A stretch of DNA of 64,000 nt from Portunus trituberculatus (Eukaryota > Arthropoda > Malacostraca > Decapoda > Portunidae), in NCBI RefSeq assembly GCF_017591435.1, contig NC_059292.1:24885043-24949042 (forward strand), given 5' to 3'. The position numbers were made by a program, and so were the translations under genes. The notes beneath the pieces were generated by a model that was not told the origin of the DNA, did not search any database, and saw nothing but the letters and a program-made list of their open reading frames with translations. Below are positions 31,866 through 43,232 of this stretch, piece after piece (within the stretch, counting starts at the first letter, position 1; every line of letters starts with the position of its first letter).

Positions 31866-32660
31866 TCAGCATAATACCTCCTCAGGTCCCCCAACTGGCA
31901 GAGGCAAACGCCAGAGGCACCTTTGCTTTGGGGATCCTGGGAGGATTGGAAAAATAGGACAAGATACAGAAATGAGATTGTGATCGGAGGAGCCCAACGG
32001 AGATGAAAGGGTGACAGCATAAGCAGAAGGGTTAGAGGTGAGGAAGAGATCAAGAATGTTGGGCATGTCTCCAAGACGGTTAGGAATACGAGTAGGGTGC
32101 TGCACCAGTTGCTCTAGGTCATGGAAGATAGCAAAGTTGAAGGCTAGTTCACCAGGGTGGTCAGTGAAGGGAGAGGAAAGCCAAAGCTGGTGGTGAACAT
32201 TGAAATCTCCAAGAATGGAAATCTCAGCGAAAGGGTAGAGGGACAGAATGTGCTCCACTTTAGAAGTTAAGTAGTCGAAGAAATTACTATAGTCAGAAGA
32301 GTTAGGAGAGAGATAAACAGCACAGATGAATTTAGTTTGAGAGTGACTGTTAAGTCGTAGCCAGATGGTGGAAAATTCGGAAGACTCAAGAGCGTGGGCA
32401 CAAGAGCAAGTTAAGTCATTGCGTACATAGATGCAACATCCAGCTTTGGAATGAAAATGAGAATAGAGAAAGTAGGAGGGAACAGAGAAGGGGCTACTGT
32501 CAGTTGCCTCAGACAGCTGTGTTTCGGTGAGGAAAAGAAGATGAGGTTTAGTAGAGGAGAGGTGGTGTTCCACAGATTGAAAATTAGATCTAAGACCGCA
32601 GATGTTGCAGAAGTTAATGTTGAAAAAGTTGAGGGAGGTGTCAAGGCATTTGTGGTCTTC
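31866..32660 (-). pseudogene. Endonuclease domain of LINE A4
   Basis: The frame 31866-32573 contains HLLFLTETQLSEATDSSPF, the SKAGCCIYVRND strand, SILGDFNVHHQLWLSSPFTD and GSSDHNLISVSCPI. These are the metal-binding and catalytic motifs of an APE-type endonuclease. Upstream, in another frame, FNINFCNICGLRSNFQSV gives the first strand of the domain. It is homologous to the endonuclease at 25-831. A frameshift near 32570 separates the first strand from the rest. Confidence 0.88.
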
Positions 32661-32841
32661 AACAGGAGAGGTGTCCGACCTGGGGACATTTTTGGTCCCC
32701 TCCCCAGAGGGGGACTCCTAGGCGTTGTTTATTTTGGGTCCCATTTTTCTTTTAAATTTTGATTTGGAGTGAAGGGTGTATGTGTGGTAAGTGCATGTAG
32801 TTTTGTGTGAAAAAGGAGAGCTGTCATTAGAGGGTAGGCTG

Positions 32842-33990
32842 TGACCAAGACTCAGTAAGGAAAGCCAGAAGATCACCAGTAGAGCGACCTTGACGGAAGC
32901 CATACTGGCAATCAGACAAGATTTGAAGTGACATGTTTGAGAATCTTCCTATTCAGGATAGATTAAAAAACTTTAGACAAGCAAGAGATTAAAGCTATAG
33001 GACGGTAGTTTAAGGGGTTAGAACGGTCACCCTTTTTTGGAACAGCTGAATGTAGGCGAACTTCCAGCAGGAAGGAAAGGTAGAAGTCGATAGACAAAGT
33101 TGAAAGAGTTTGGCCAGGCAAAGTGCAAGCACGGAAGCACAGTTTTTGAGAACAATAAGTGGTACCCCATCAGGTCCATAAGCCTTTCGAGGGTTTAGGC
33201 CAGTGAGGGCATGGAAAACATCATTATGAAGAATTTTAATTGTAGACATGAAATAGTCAGAGGGAGGAGGGGAGAGGGAAGGACAAGCCCAGAATCATCC
33301 AAGGTGGAGTTGTGAGCAAAGGTTTGAGAGAAGAGTTCAGCTTTAGAGACAGAAGAGATGGCAGTGGTGCCATTGGGATGAAATAAAGGAGGGAAAGATG
33401 AAGAAGTGAAGTTATTTGAGATGTTTTTGGCTAGATGCCAGAAGTCTCGAGGGGAGTTTGAGTTTGAAAGATTTTGACATTTTCTACTTATGAAAGAGTG
33501 TTTGGCAAGTTGAAGAACAGACTTGGCATGATTCCGGCAGAGATATAAAGTGCATGAGATTCAGGAGATGGAAGACTCAAGTACCTTTTGTGGGCAACCT
33601 CTCTATCATGTATAGCACGAGAACAGGCTGAGTTAAACCAAGGTTTAGAAGGTTTAGGTTGAGATAAAGAATGAGGAATGTACGCCTCCATGCCAGACAC
33701 TATCACCTCTGTTATGCGTTCAGCAGAAAAAGATGGGTCTCTGACATGGAATCAGTAATCAGCATAATACCTCCTCAGGTCCCCCAGCTGGCAGAGGCAA
33801 AATGCCAGAGGCACCTTAGCTTTGGGGGATCCTGTGGAGGGATTGGAGAAATAGAACAAGATACGAAAATGAGATTGTGATCGGAGGAGCCCAACGGAGA
33901 TGAAATGGTGACAGCATAAGCAGAAGGATTAGAGGTGAGAAAGAGATCAAGAATGTTGGGCGTGTCTCCAAGACGGTCAGGAATACGATG
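32842..33990 (-). mobile_element. LINE family A copy A3, 5' half, displaced by copy A4
   Basis: The minus strand carries the RT N-terminus (RKAYGPDGVPLIVLKNCAS at 33010-33249), the linker (33488-33706) and the end of the endonuclease. It begins at CCAAGACTCAGTAAGG, the position in the family that directly follows the point where the 3' half breaks off at 29664. The 5' truncation is at about 33990. Confidence 0.82.
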
Positions 33991-34742
33991 CTATTAACTG
34001 AGCTATTTTAGCAGTGGGAGTCTGTGTACGTGATTTCCAGGAAGAAGAAAGAGTAAAGCAGCAGAGGAGGAGGAGGAGGACACAAAAATAGTTAGCTAGA
34101 AGAGAGGAAAGCAGCCAGTATAGCAGGTTACTTAAGGAGTTGTCCCTAGAAGATGAAGAAGTATAATTGGGATGCAAGGTGTTCTACGGTAGTGGCTAGT
34201 TGCGAACCAAGTCAATCAAAGTGAGTTCCACCTGTCTTCCCCATGTAAGTGGAGCCATAATGGGTGATAATTCAGCAACCTATGATCTCTTTGTTTGATT
34301 CAAGGCAGTACTGCTATGGTAGCTAAAAGCAGAATGTAAACAAACCACAAAATTAAATTGATGTTCCATGTTCATATTTAACAGTTAAATTCAGTGGATG
34401 TAGTATATAAAATCAAGGAATAAAATTTTTATGATCAAGTAGTGATACCTAACGTCAATTAAATGATAATATAATACAGTACTATATTTAATACACTATA
34501 TTCATTATAGACTTTCAACAACTTTCTTCCAGTTACAGGAAATCCTTGACAGTTTTTGATAATTTCTGTGGACACCAGATCAAGCGAAATCTGTGACATG
34601 TCATAAATGTTGTCGCATGACACGATATTGCAGGAAAAAGTGCCTGTGTGGTACCTGCATTAGAGATTGTCCTATCCTGTATCTTCAAGATGCCCCTTTA
34701 CTCTATCCTAATGTATTTGTGATGAAATATAATTCTGAAAAG
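33991..34742. other. Unassigned stretch
   Basis: It contains a short (GGA)n run near 34062 and an AT-rich part. At 34585-34680 it holds the segment that is repeated in inverse at 28190-28290 and that can encode MTRYCRKKCLCGTCIRDC. No complete element or gene was recognised. Confidence 0.45.
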
Positions 34743-35567
34743 TGCCGTATTTGATGGTTCATAAGAGGCAACTTTTCTCCCCCCAAAAATCTTAGGAAAT
34801 GAGCTTGCATCCTATGATACTGAGGTTCAGCATTGAGGCAGTGGTTGGTGGTCAGTCCATGGCAACAAAGGCTCTAAAATCAAACCTCAGACATCTTTGC
34901 ACATGTAAACAAAGTGATAATTGGTACTACACAAAACAACTCTTCTTTAAAGGTAACAATATATATAATAGATCATACATACTGATAATTCACATAGAAT
35001 GACACCAGTCAGGAAGAATTTGCCATACACCACTTGAACCAAAACAAAACTCATGACTGGTGATCTTGACCTTGACGTGGGCAAGACTCAATGTATTCTT
35101 TACAGTATGATGCTGTTACTCCTTGAGGTAAGGCACACTTTCATAAGTTTAAAATGTCAACTATCTTTTAACATCCTCATCTTGCTTACATGTAAAAAGA
35201 AAAAAAATAATAATAAATAAATAAATAAATAAATAAATAAAAAGAAATAAAAAATTATGCTTATTATGGCTGTAGTGTCTCACAGTCAGTGCTAACACCA
35301 TTTACCAGGCACATGTTTACATTTCACAATAAGATTGGTACGTAGGCTATTAGCAAATATTAAAGTTTTTAAATGGGATCTAATGATGGTCCAAATGCAT
35401 ACGAGAGTCTTCAAATGTCAGGTAAAATCCTTGAATTCATATTCAGAACTTAAATCTGCCCATTCACTTTTTTTTTTTTTTTTTTTTTTTTTTTTCCTCT
35501 AATATATATCAAAACTGGGTGCATCTTATGAACCAGTGTGCCTTATGAGCTCTTAAATAGGGTGCTT
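34743..35567. repeat. Old repeat R, copy 2, uninterrupted
   Basis: It is collinear with the scattered pieces of copy 1 and carries none of that copy's insertions. It begins CCGTATTTGATGGTTCATAA. Near the right side the opposite strand reads CTGGTTCATAAGATGCACCC, so its ends are loosely inverted. It contains (AATA)n near 35205-35240 and a T-run at 35470-35495. The host gene exon begins 234 bases downstream. Confidence 0.75.
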
Positions 35568-35800
35568 ATTTAGTCAGTCACTCACTCTTTTATTTCTTAC
35601 AGGTTTTTAATAGCTTTCATCATTTCATCTGGTTCAATGCTCTTGAAGGTGCACACATTTTCTAGATTTAATGAATAGAATGGTCAGGTTTCCCACATCT
35701 CATCTGTTGGTTCCATTAAAGTAAAGCTATGTTAACTGCAATCCTGCAATTTCATCCCATGTTTTGCACCCTATCACATAATAACCACTGAGCATTTCAG

Positions 35801-35983
35801 ATGATATCATCAAGATGAAAGGCCGTAAGCGTAGTTCAAATAGTAGAGGCCGAGGCCAGAAGTCGGCAGGTCACCAAGATCGTGGGATGAGCCACTCAAG
35901 CCGAGGCCTGGGCCGGGGCCGGGCCTGGGGCCAGGGCTGGGGCCGAACTAGGGGCTCTCGGATCCTATCTCCTAAATTTACTG
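35801..35983 (+). CDS. Host gene, exon a: UAP56-binding-like motif and Arg/Gly-rich start (UIF/FYTTD1-like mRNA export adaptor)
   Basis: An acceptor (AGCATTTCAG, ending 35800) is followed by two bases completing a codon, then DIIKMKGRKRSSNSRGRGQK and an RG-rich stretch to SPKFT. A donor follows (CTG/GTAAAT, exon end 35983, phase 1). DIIK is the core of the UAP56-binding motif SLDDIIK found at the N-terminus of ALYREF and UIF. It lets such adaptors bind the RNA helicase UAP56 in the nucleus. The codon before DIIK is split by the intron, so the initiator and the SLD part must come from an upstream exon that I could not find. A read-through ATG at 35815 exists but would drop the motif. Confidence 0.72.
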
Positions 35984-36396
35984 GTAAATATCACACTTTC
36001 AGTGAAGTGGAAGATTATATTAATTATATTAACATCTCAAAAGATTATTGCTAGACAGTGGTTGGGTACCAAATTATATAAAGGAAAAAAAGTATTTCTT
36101 TCCACATTGAATAACTGTTCATAAGAATTACCCCCAGGATATGGCTTGGCAATTTTTTGTGTACCAGAACTCATACCCAACAAGTCACAAAGTATTTTTT
36201 CCCCTACTGTATGTTAATCAGAAGTGAGTGCTGTGTGTTAACCAGAGGTGAGTGGAGACTTCCAGTTCAAGAATAAAGTCATTACAGCTTGGTAATTTTG
36301 TTCTCAGGATAAAACCTGGTTATTACATTAAGAAAGCTTTTTGGGAGTGAAGTAAATTAATGTGTAGAGCCATAATGGGTGTGTTTTTTCATGCAG

Positions 36397-36707
36397 TGCA
36401 ACGTGCTGGCATCCGGGCAGCGGGGAGGGATACACCAGTTCGGAGTAAAGGCATTCCTGGGCTGGGGCGAGGCCAGGCAGGACTGGGCAGAAACCGTGGT
36501 GGGCTCCTGAATGGCTGGAGTAGAGGTGTGTGGAGTGGGAGAGGGGTAAGAGGAGGTTCTCAGGAGCAAAGAGGAAGAGGTGGTATAGCAGGAAGAGGAA
36601 GAGGCAGAGGTTCATTGAGGGGACGAGGAAGCATTGCCATCCTAAGAAGAGGTCGTGGTGGCATCACACAAAGAGCCTCCACCACTCACCCACAACTTGT
36701 CCGCCAG
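36397..36707 (+). CDS. Host gene, exon b: RGG-rich segment
   Basis: The acceptor TTTTTTCATGCAG ends at 36396. The exon enters in phase 1, so the joined codon is GTG, and it reads QRAGIRAAGRDTPVRSKGIP. It continues with many RG and GRG repeats (GRGRGRGSLRGRGSIAILRR) to QLVRQ and a donor CAG/GTGAGA (exon end 36707, phase 0). RGG-rich segments bind RNA and are common in export adaptors. The 413-base intron before it is the only short one. No RNA recognition motif follows, which argues against ALYREF. The frame has no stop over the 103 complete codons. Confidence 0.78.
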
Positions 36708-37157
36708 GTGAGAACCCTTTGCTTTCCCTTCGCTTAATCCAACCTACATTGAAACCTACCCATTAAATGAGATACATCCATGTCATCTCAAATGTATTGT
36801 GACTTGCCTATTTGATGAGAATGCTTAATTTTATATAAGATCTGTTGGTGTTAAAGAACTCTTGTGTTTTTTTTTATCAATAAGTTTTAATGTAGGGTGG
36901 TCTCTTTAAAATTTTTTTATTTATTTAAATCTTATTTTTTTCACCTTCCTAGGTATATCCTTTCCATTATTTAGCATTATAATAAGCAAAATATTACAAT
37001 CTTTACAAAAATTTACAATTTCTATATTAGGGTTTCATATGAATCTTGGAATCAAGTTTTCTCCAGCTGTTCTCTGCAATGATTGACTGCTGTACTCCTG
37101 AACTCCATCATAGCTATGTTGCTCAAAGCATCTGGCATTTGTCTTTTGATTTCATCT

Positions 37158-37160
<3 letters not shown>
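36708..37160 (+). other. Start of the 14.9-kb intron, no gene seen
   Basis: The stretch is AT-rich after the donor at 36708 and has no frame with family features. It leads into a (TA)n tract. Confidence 0.6.

Positions 37161-37229
<69 letters not shown>
37160..37229. repeat. (TA)n microsatellite
   Basis: About 70 bases of alternating TA end directly at the CAGGCAACCCC end of a Tigger element. Confidence 0.97.
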
Positions 37230-37232
<3 letters not shown>

Positions 37233-38210
37233 GCAACCCCGTTTAACAAAGGGGTTACGTTCCTAAAAAACACTTCGTTAGCGAAACTTCGTGAAGCGAA
37301 CCGATTATAACAAGTATAACCCCTGATTTGAACTTCCATTGAGAGTAAGCAAAGTGAGAGTGCATCATAGTACAGTAAAAGGTTTAATGAAAGTAAAAAT
37401 TATGAAGTTAAACATTTAGGTAGTTTAATTTAAGTCATTATAATGTACACTAATGTATGTATGTACGTAACTTTATAATGTTGATGATCTTAACTTTATG
37501 AAGGGAGGGAGAGTGAAACGAGAAATACACTAACCGGCAACCTGTGGAATGTAATCAAAGTGCACATCATGGTACTGCATACAAAACTTATGTACCACAT
37601 TTCCACAAGGCTTTCCATTTTATCCATTGTAGAGTCACAAGTTCAGGTGGTTCTTTTAGCTTGCAAGGAAGATACAGTCTCACCAGCCTTCTTAAGAGAG
37701 TCTGCTGACTTGAAAATAGTAGAGACAGTAGATGGAGTCAAGATGGTGGCCAGCAATGCTATAGTTTTCTCGCCTCTCTAGTGTTTGTGAATAATATCCA
37801 GCTTCACTTCGAGAGTAAGAGACTTCCTGGTCTTCTTAGGAATGCTAGGCCACATTGCAAGGAGTTTTGGTGGTAAGTTGAGCGAGTGAAGACGAGCTGC
37901 TGCTGACGCTGTTATGGGAGTGAGTGGTGCGTGTTGTCCACGAGAGGCTTGATCTTGATCTTGATCTTGATTCTACAGGTGTCCCAGGATTTCTCCTGAG
38001 GCAGGCCTTAGTATTTGCGGCTGCTAGTGTATTCAAAAGCTTGTCGGCTTGCGTGATACGGCGGGGGCTTTCAAACTTGGAAAAAATTACCTGGATAAAA
38101 CTTCGTTAAAGCGAGTTTGGTATTCGTTAAATGAGCTGATGGTAGTAAAATGAAACCTTCGTTGTAGCGAAATTTCGTTGTGTGAAGCTTCGTTAAATGA
38201 GGGTTGCCTG
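37230..38210 (-). mobile_element. Tigger T1 copy 5, complete ends, in (TA)n
   Basis: Its left end is CAGGCAACCCCGTTTAACAA and its right end on the other strand is CAGGCAACCCTCATTTAACG. TA repeats stand on both sides. The transposase remnant on the minus strand is short. It contains a triple GATCTT-type repeat (37947-37970) with CAGGTGTCCCAGGATTTCTC, a stretch shared with T1 copy 4 at 27247-27300. Confidence 0.87.
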
Positions 38211-38225
38211 TATATATATATATTA

Positions 38226-38340
38226 AAGATGTACCGATGCATTGATATCAGTTGTATTGGCCCATTTAAGGGGTATTGATATCGGCTTATTTTTTGCTGA
38301 TACTACCGATACTTAAAAAGAATTTATTGCATTGTGTATC
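38226..38340 (+). mobile_element. Possible hAT end
   Basis: AAAGATGTACCGATGCATTG, then ATATCGGC and GCTGATACTACCGATAC phrases resemble the ends of hAT elements that begin with GATGCACCGATAC. No second end was found. Confidence 0.35.
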
Positions 38341-38456
38341 TCACTTTGCAAGTATTTTTTTCAGAGAGAATTTGGATGTTTTATTGTGATAAAGATAAAT
38401 CGATGATAATGCCATATTATTTAGTATAATATAACGTAATGAATCCATGGTGCATT

Positions 38457-38577
38457 TATTTATTTATTTTTTTAATTTTTTATTTATTTATTTATTTATT
38501 TATTTTGTTTTATTTATTTATTTTTTATTTTTATTTATTTATTTATTTATTTATTTTATTTTATTTATTTTTTTTTT

Positions 38578-38640
<63 letters not shown>
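38457..38640. repeat. (TTTA)n followed by (GT)n
   Basis: Imperfect TTTA/TTTTA repeats (38457-38580) pass into a (GT)n tract (38582-38640). The (GT)n tract is the CA tail of minus-strand LINE B5. Confidence 0.95.
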
Positions 38641-38642
<2 letters not shown>

Positions 38643-38672
38643 ACCTAGTTGTAATTTTACAGGGCCTGGGTA

Positions 38673-39786
38673 TCATACTCGTGTGGCCCCGTCTCCATAT
38701 CTACACACATCCAACTTTCCTTTAAAACTATGCACACTCCTCGCTGACACCACCTCCTCACTCAAACTATTCCACACCTCCACACATCTTTGTGGGAAAC
38801 TATATTTCTTCACATCCTTCAAGCATATTCCCTTGGCTATCTTTTTACTATGTGATCTCATAGTTCTATTTAAATTTTCCTCTCTCAACATCATTTGCTC
38901 ATTATCCACTTCATCCAGACCGTTCAACAGTTTATAAACCTGTATTAAATCTCCTCTTTCTCTTCTTTGTTCCAAGGTAAGCAAATTCATTTCTTTTAAT
39001 CTCTCCTCATAGGTCATTTCTGCCAATTCCGGAACCATTTTTATTGCCATTCTCTGCAATCTCTCCAACTTCCTTTTATGCTTCTTTTTATATGGGGACC
39101 AAACCACCCCAGCATATTCCAATCTTGGTCTAATTACCGTAATAATTAATTTCTTCTTATCTTTATCCATATAATGAAAGGCTAATCCAATATTTCTAAT
39201 GAAATTATATGTTTCTCCAAACATCTTGTCAATTTGAGCCTCAAACACATGGCCTCCCTTTTCTAAAACCAAATTGATGATCCGATAATAACTTATGATC
39301 CTCCAGGAACTGTATCCAATATTTCTTTATCACCCTCTCACAAATCTTACCGACCACACTTGCTAAAGACACAGGTCTATAGTTAAGAGGCTCTTCCTTA
39401 CTGCCTCCCTTATAAATGGGCACCACTTCAGCTCTTTTCCACTCTACCGGTACTTCCCCGGTTTCTAATGAGCACCTTATAATATCATATAATGGATCTA
39501 TCGATTCTTCTCTACATTCCTTCAATAATTTGCCTGAAACTTCATCTGGTCCCATTGCTTTATCATCTTTAAGTTCCTCCAACATTTTATATAACTCCTT
39601 TTTAGGTATCTTAATGTCATCCATGTCCACATTTCTTTTTACATTCTGAGGCTTTACAAACATTGTTTCTTTAGTAAATACTTGTTGAAACCTATTATAT
39701 AGCAATTCTGCGATATTCTTAGGGTCATCTACTATCCCTTGCTCTCCTTTTAACCTTTCAATGGACTCTCTTTTTAAGTTTACCAT
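38673..39786 (-). pseudogene. Reverse transcriptase of LINE B5 with internal deletion
   Basis: The N-terminal frame (39241-39786) runs through AMGPDEVSGKLLKEC, NYRPVSLASVVGK and QFGFRKGRPCV. It then meets, within 30 bases, FEAQIDKMFGETYNF of the C-terminal domain (38673-39272). The whole palm with motifs A, B and FADD is missing compared with B1, B2 and B4. The junction is at about 39241-39272. The C-terminal frame is open for 199 residues (LEYAGVVWSPYKKKHKRKLE). Confidence 0.88.
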
Positions 39787-40163
39787 TTATGAACCTGTAA
39801 AACAATTTTGGATGTTCCTTACTCTTGTCTACAATATCTTTTTCAAATTTTCTTTCTTCCTCCCTCCTTACCCTCACACACTCATTTCTCGCCACTCTAT
39901 AATTCTCCTTATTTAGTATATTCCTGCTCTTTTTCCGTCTTTTCCAAGCCACATCTCTCTTTTCTTTAGCCTTAACACAAGTTCATTAAACCAATCCTTT
40001 CTTTCTTCCTCTCGGTTTATACATTGGTACAAATTTCATAACTCCTTTATAATATTTCATAAAAATCTCATATTTTTTTTTTGCACTTCTCTGATTTGTA
40101 ACATCTCCCAATCTAATGTTTTGAAATAATTTTTCAAACTTTCTGTGTCCATCTTTCTATAAT

Positions 40164-40968
40164 TCAATCTACCACTCTGTATGTCTCATCTTTCCTTCGC
40201 TGTGTTATTGCCATCTGCATTTCCATAACCACATGATCACTCTTCTCTAATGGACATTTGTATTGTATATCCCCACATAGGTACACTTCTCGTGTTAACA
40301 CCAAATTCAGTCTAGCCGGTTCATCATCTCCTCTATATCTAGTATTTTCTTTCACCCTCTGTTCCATCATATTTTCCATCACTAGATTAAGGAATCTCTC
40401 CCCATGCTTCCTCTCCAACACCACTTACTAGATTTTTCCAATCCACTTCCTTACAATTAAAATCCCCTACTAGTATCACCTTTCTTTTTCCAGTTAATAC
40501 ACTTTCCAAACTCTGTAAAGTATCCTTGATCATATTGTCGTATTCCCTTAATGTCCAAGCATTTGTTTTAGGAGGTACATAGGTCACCATGATTATTAAT
40601 TCTTTTCCATCACTTTTTAACTTTATGCTTATCACTTCTGCGTTGTTCTTCCCATACCAAACCTTAACCACATTTATCTCCTTCGTCATAATCATAACTC
40701 CTCCTCCACCTTTACCCTCTCTATCCTTTCTCCATATATTATATTTATTCTCCAAATTTACCTTTGTTTTTTCATGTAATTTTGTCTCAGTCAAACACAC
40801 TATATCAGGCTTCTCCACCATCATATAGTCTTGCAATTCCAATCTACTTGACAGTATCCCATCTATATTAGTATACATAACAGTCCACCCACTGCTCCCT
40901 CTAGGGGTTCCTCCGCATTCCTTCTCTCCACATACCACTTTCTGATTCTCTCTCCTATAACTCTCCAA
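40164..40968 (-). pseudogene. Endonuclease domain of LINE B5
   Basis: The frame 40387-40968 begins before the domain and reads WTVMYTNIDGILSSRLELQD, then DIVCLTETKLHEKT, a GGGGVMIMTK strand, and KVILVGDFNCKEVDWKNLVS. A second frame (40164-40424) has DEPARLNLVLTREV and LEKSDHVVMEMQM. All APE endonuclease motifs are present across the two frames. It is the most complete endonuclease of family B here. Confidence 0.88.
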
Positions 40969-40984
40969 AAAAACTTTTCTTTTT

Positions 40985-40986
<2 letters not shown>

Positions 40987-41015
<29 letters not shown>

Positions 41016-41066
41016 CATGAATCCTCAGTACAGATGTTTTGTACGTATTGGGTATGTTTGATTGAG

Positions 41067-41121
<55 letters not shown>

Positions 41122-41165
41122 GAATCCTCTGTACAGATGTTTTGTACATATTATGTTTGATTGAG

Positions 41166-41231
<66 letters not shown>
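40987..41231. repeat. (GT)n arrays with a repeated spacer of about 50 bp
   Basis: (GT)n tracts lie at 40987-41015, 41069-41120 and 41168-41231. Spacers at 41016-41068 and 41121-41167 share TGAATCCTC, GTACAGATGTTTTGTAC and TGATTGAGCT-like text. The third spacer of this kind is at 43294-43347. The unit spacer plus (GT)n is therefore repeated. Confidence 0.93.
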
Positions 41232-41233
<2 letters not shown>

Positions 41234-43232
41234 TTACCTATTTGTGTATTACAGGGCCCGAGCTAAGCTCTCTGTGTCCTGTCTCCTTGTCCATTCCTGT
41301 CATATCTCTCTTTCATATGATTGACACACACCAAGTCAACGACATCACTGCTCAGTTTATTCCACTTATCAATGCTACGATGCGGGAAACTGTATTTTCT
41401 CACGTCATTTAAACAGATGTCTTTTTTTAGCTTTTTTCCATGTCCTCGGAGATGATTACTTGTGGTCACCTTTATCAACTTTATGTCCAGTATGTCAATC
41501 TTGTTCACCAATTTATACATAGTTATCATGTCGCCTCTTGTTCTTCTCTTGTCTAATGTGGTCAGCCCCAGCTTCCTCAGTCTTTCCTCATAGTCGAACT
41601 CCCTGAGTCCTGGTACCATCCATGTTGCCAGCCTCTGTACCCTTTCTACCTTCTTCACATTTTTCTTCATATGCGGTGACCAGACACAAGCTGCATATTC
41701 TAACTGGGGTCTTATTAAGGTACATAATATCTTCTTCATCATTCCTTCATCTAGGTAGTGGAACGCAAGGCCAATATTTTGAAGCATGTTATATGTTTTC
41801 CCAAAAGTCTTGTTAATGTGTTTCTCCGGTGACAAAGTGTTTTGCATGGTTACTCCTAAGTCTTTCTCCTCATTGGTCTCTTTAATTTTCTCATCACCCA
41901 GCCTGTAATCCCAGTTTGGTCTGTATCTACTTCTTCCTATTTTCATAACATGGCTCTAGTCTATATTAAATTCCATCTGCCACTCCTTACTCCACTCATA
42001 TATTTTATCAAGATCTTCCTGTAACTTGTTACAATCTTCCACATTCTTTACTCTCCTCATAATTTTAGTATCGTCCAAAACATATTCATGTAACTGTCAA
42101 TTCCTACTGGCATATCATTAACATAAATCAAAAACATGATGGGACCCAGCACTGACCCTTGTGGAACTCCACTGGTTACCTTCTTCCAGTCGGACTTCCT
42201 TCCTCTCACCACTGTTCTCATTTCTCTTCCCACTAAGTAATTTTCCATCCATTTTGCTAGTTTATCATTTACTCCTCCAATCTTCTTTAGTTTCCACATC
42301 AGTCTATTGTGTGGTACTTTATCAAAGGCCTTTCTCAAGTCCAGGTAGATAGCATCCACCCATCCCTCTCTATGTTGTAGTATGTCAGTCACTCTTGAAT
42401 AAAAACATAATAAATTGGATACACGATCTTCCTTTTCTGAAACCAAACTGTCTTTCACTCAGAATGTTTTCACTTTCTAGATACTCACTCACTTAGCTTT
42501 AATTACTTCTTCACATACCTTGCACAATATACTAGTCAACGATACTGGTCTATAATTTAGCGGTTCCATCCTACTACCATTCTTATATATAGGCACAATG
42601 TCAGCTCTTTTCCACTCTTTCGGGACTAATCCTGTTCGTATGGAGGTTTCCACAATATCAAATACGGGTTCAACAATTGATCCTTACATTCATTTAGCAA
42701 CCTCCCAGATATGCCATCAGGCCCCATTGATTTATTAATATCCAGATTGCTTATAATTTTCCTTACATCTTCCTTAGTAACCATGATGTCCTGCATTTGC
42801 TTTATTTCCGTAGGCCTTCCTCCCATAAAATGCTCCTCCTTTGTAAACACTTTGCAAAAGTTGTCGTTCAAAATTTCAGCTATATCTCCTGCATCCTCAT
42901 ATACTTCTTCCCCATTTTTTACCTTTACTATTGCCTCCCTTATATTTAGTTTTCCATTTATGAATTTGTAAAACATTTTTGGGTCACTATCACAGTTTTC
43001 CACCACCCTCTGTTCATATTCCTTCTGTGCTGTTCTTACTTTAACATATCTATTCCTTGCTGTTTTGTAAACTTCTCTTGATAATACATCACTGTTTTTC
43101 TTTAAGTTTCTTTCATGCCTTTTCTTTGTTCTTTTTTGCTTCTTCACAATTTCTATCAAACCACTGTTTATTATTTAAAGTCCTCTTTCTGTAATATGGC
43201 ACAAACTTTTTCACAGCAGAGTTATACAAATC

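Larger units (their letters stand above)
29665..32841 (-). mobile_element. LINE family A copy A4, nearly complete, inserted in copy A3
   Basis: A T-run (29665-29697) marks the A-tail. From there the minus strand carries the 3' untranslated region, reverse transcriptase, endonuclease and about 150 bases of upstream sequence to 32841. This is the most complete family A copy in the window. The coding frame is broken in several places. Confidence 0.88.
38641..40986 (-). mobile_element. LINE family B copy B5, most 5'-complete, RT palm deleted
   Basis: The 3' end reads (minus strand) AGGCCCTGTAAAATTACAAC, then TAGGTAAACACAC. The element carries the C-terminal domain (38673-39272), the RT N-terminus (39241-39786), the linker, and the endonuclease from its first strand (40164-40968). 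It also stands in (GT)n at its 5' side (40987-41015). Confidence 0.9.

Noticed and set aside
38439..38725. Frames coding for long Cys-Val repeats, also at 8335-8658, 41142-41412 and 43115-43437
   Set aside because: They are translations of (GT)n tracts.
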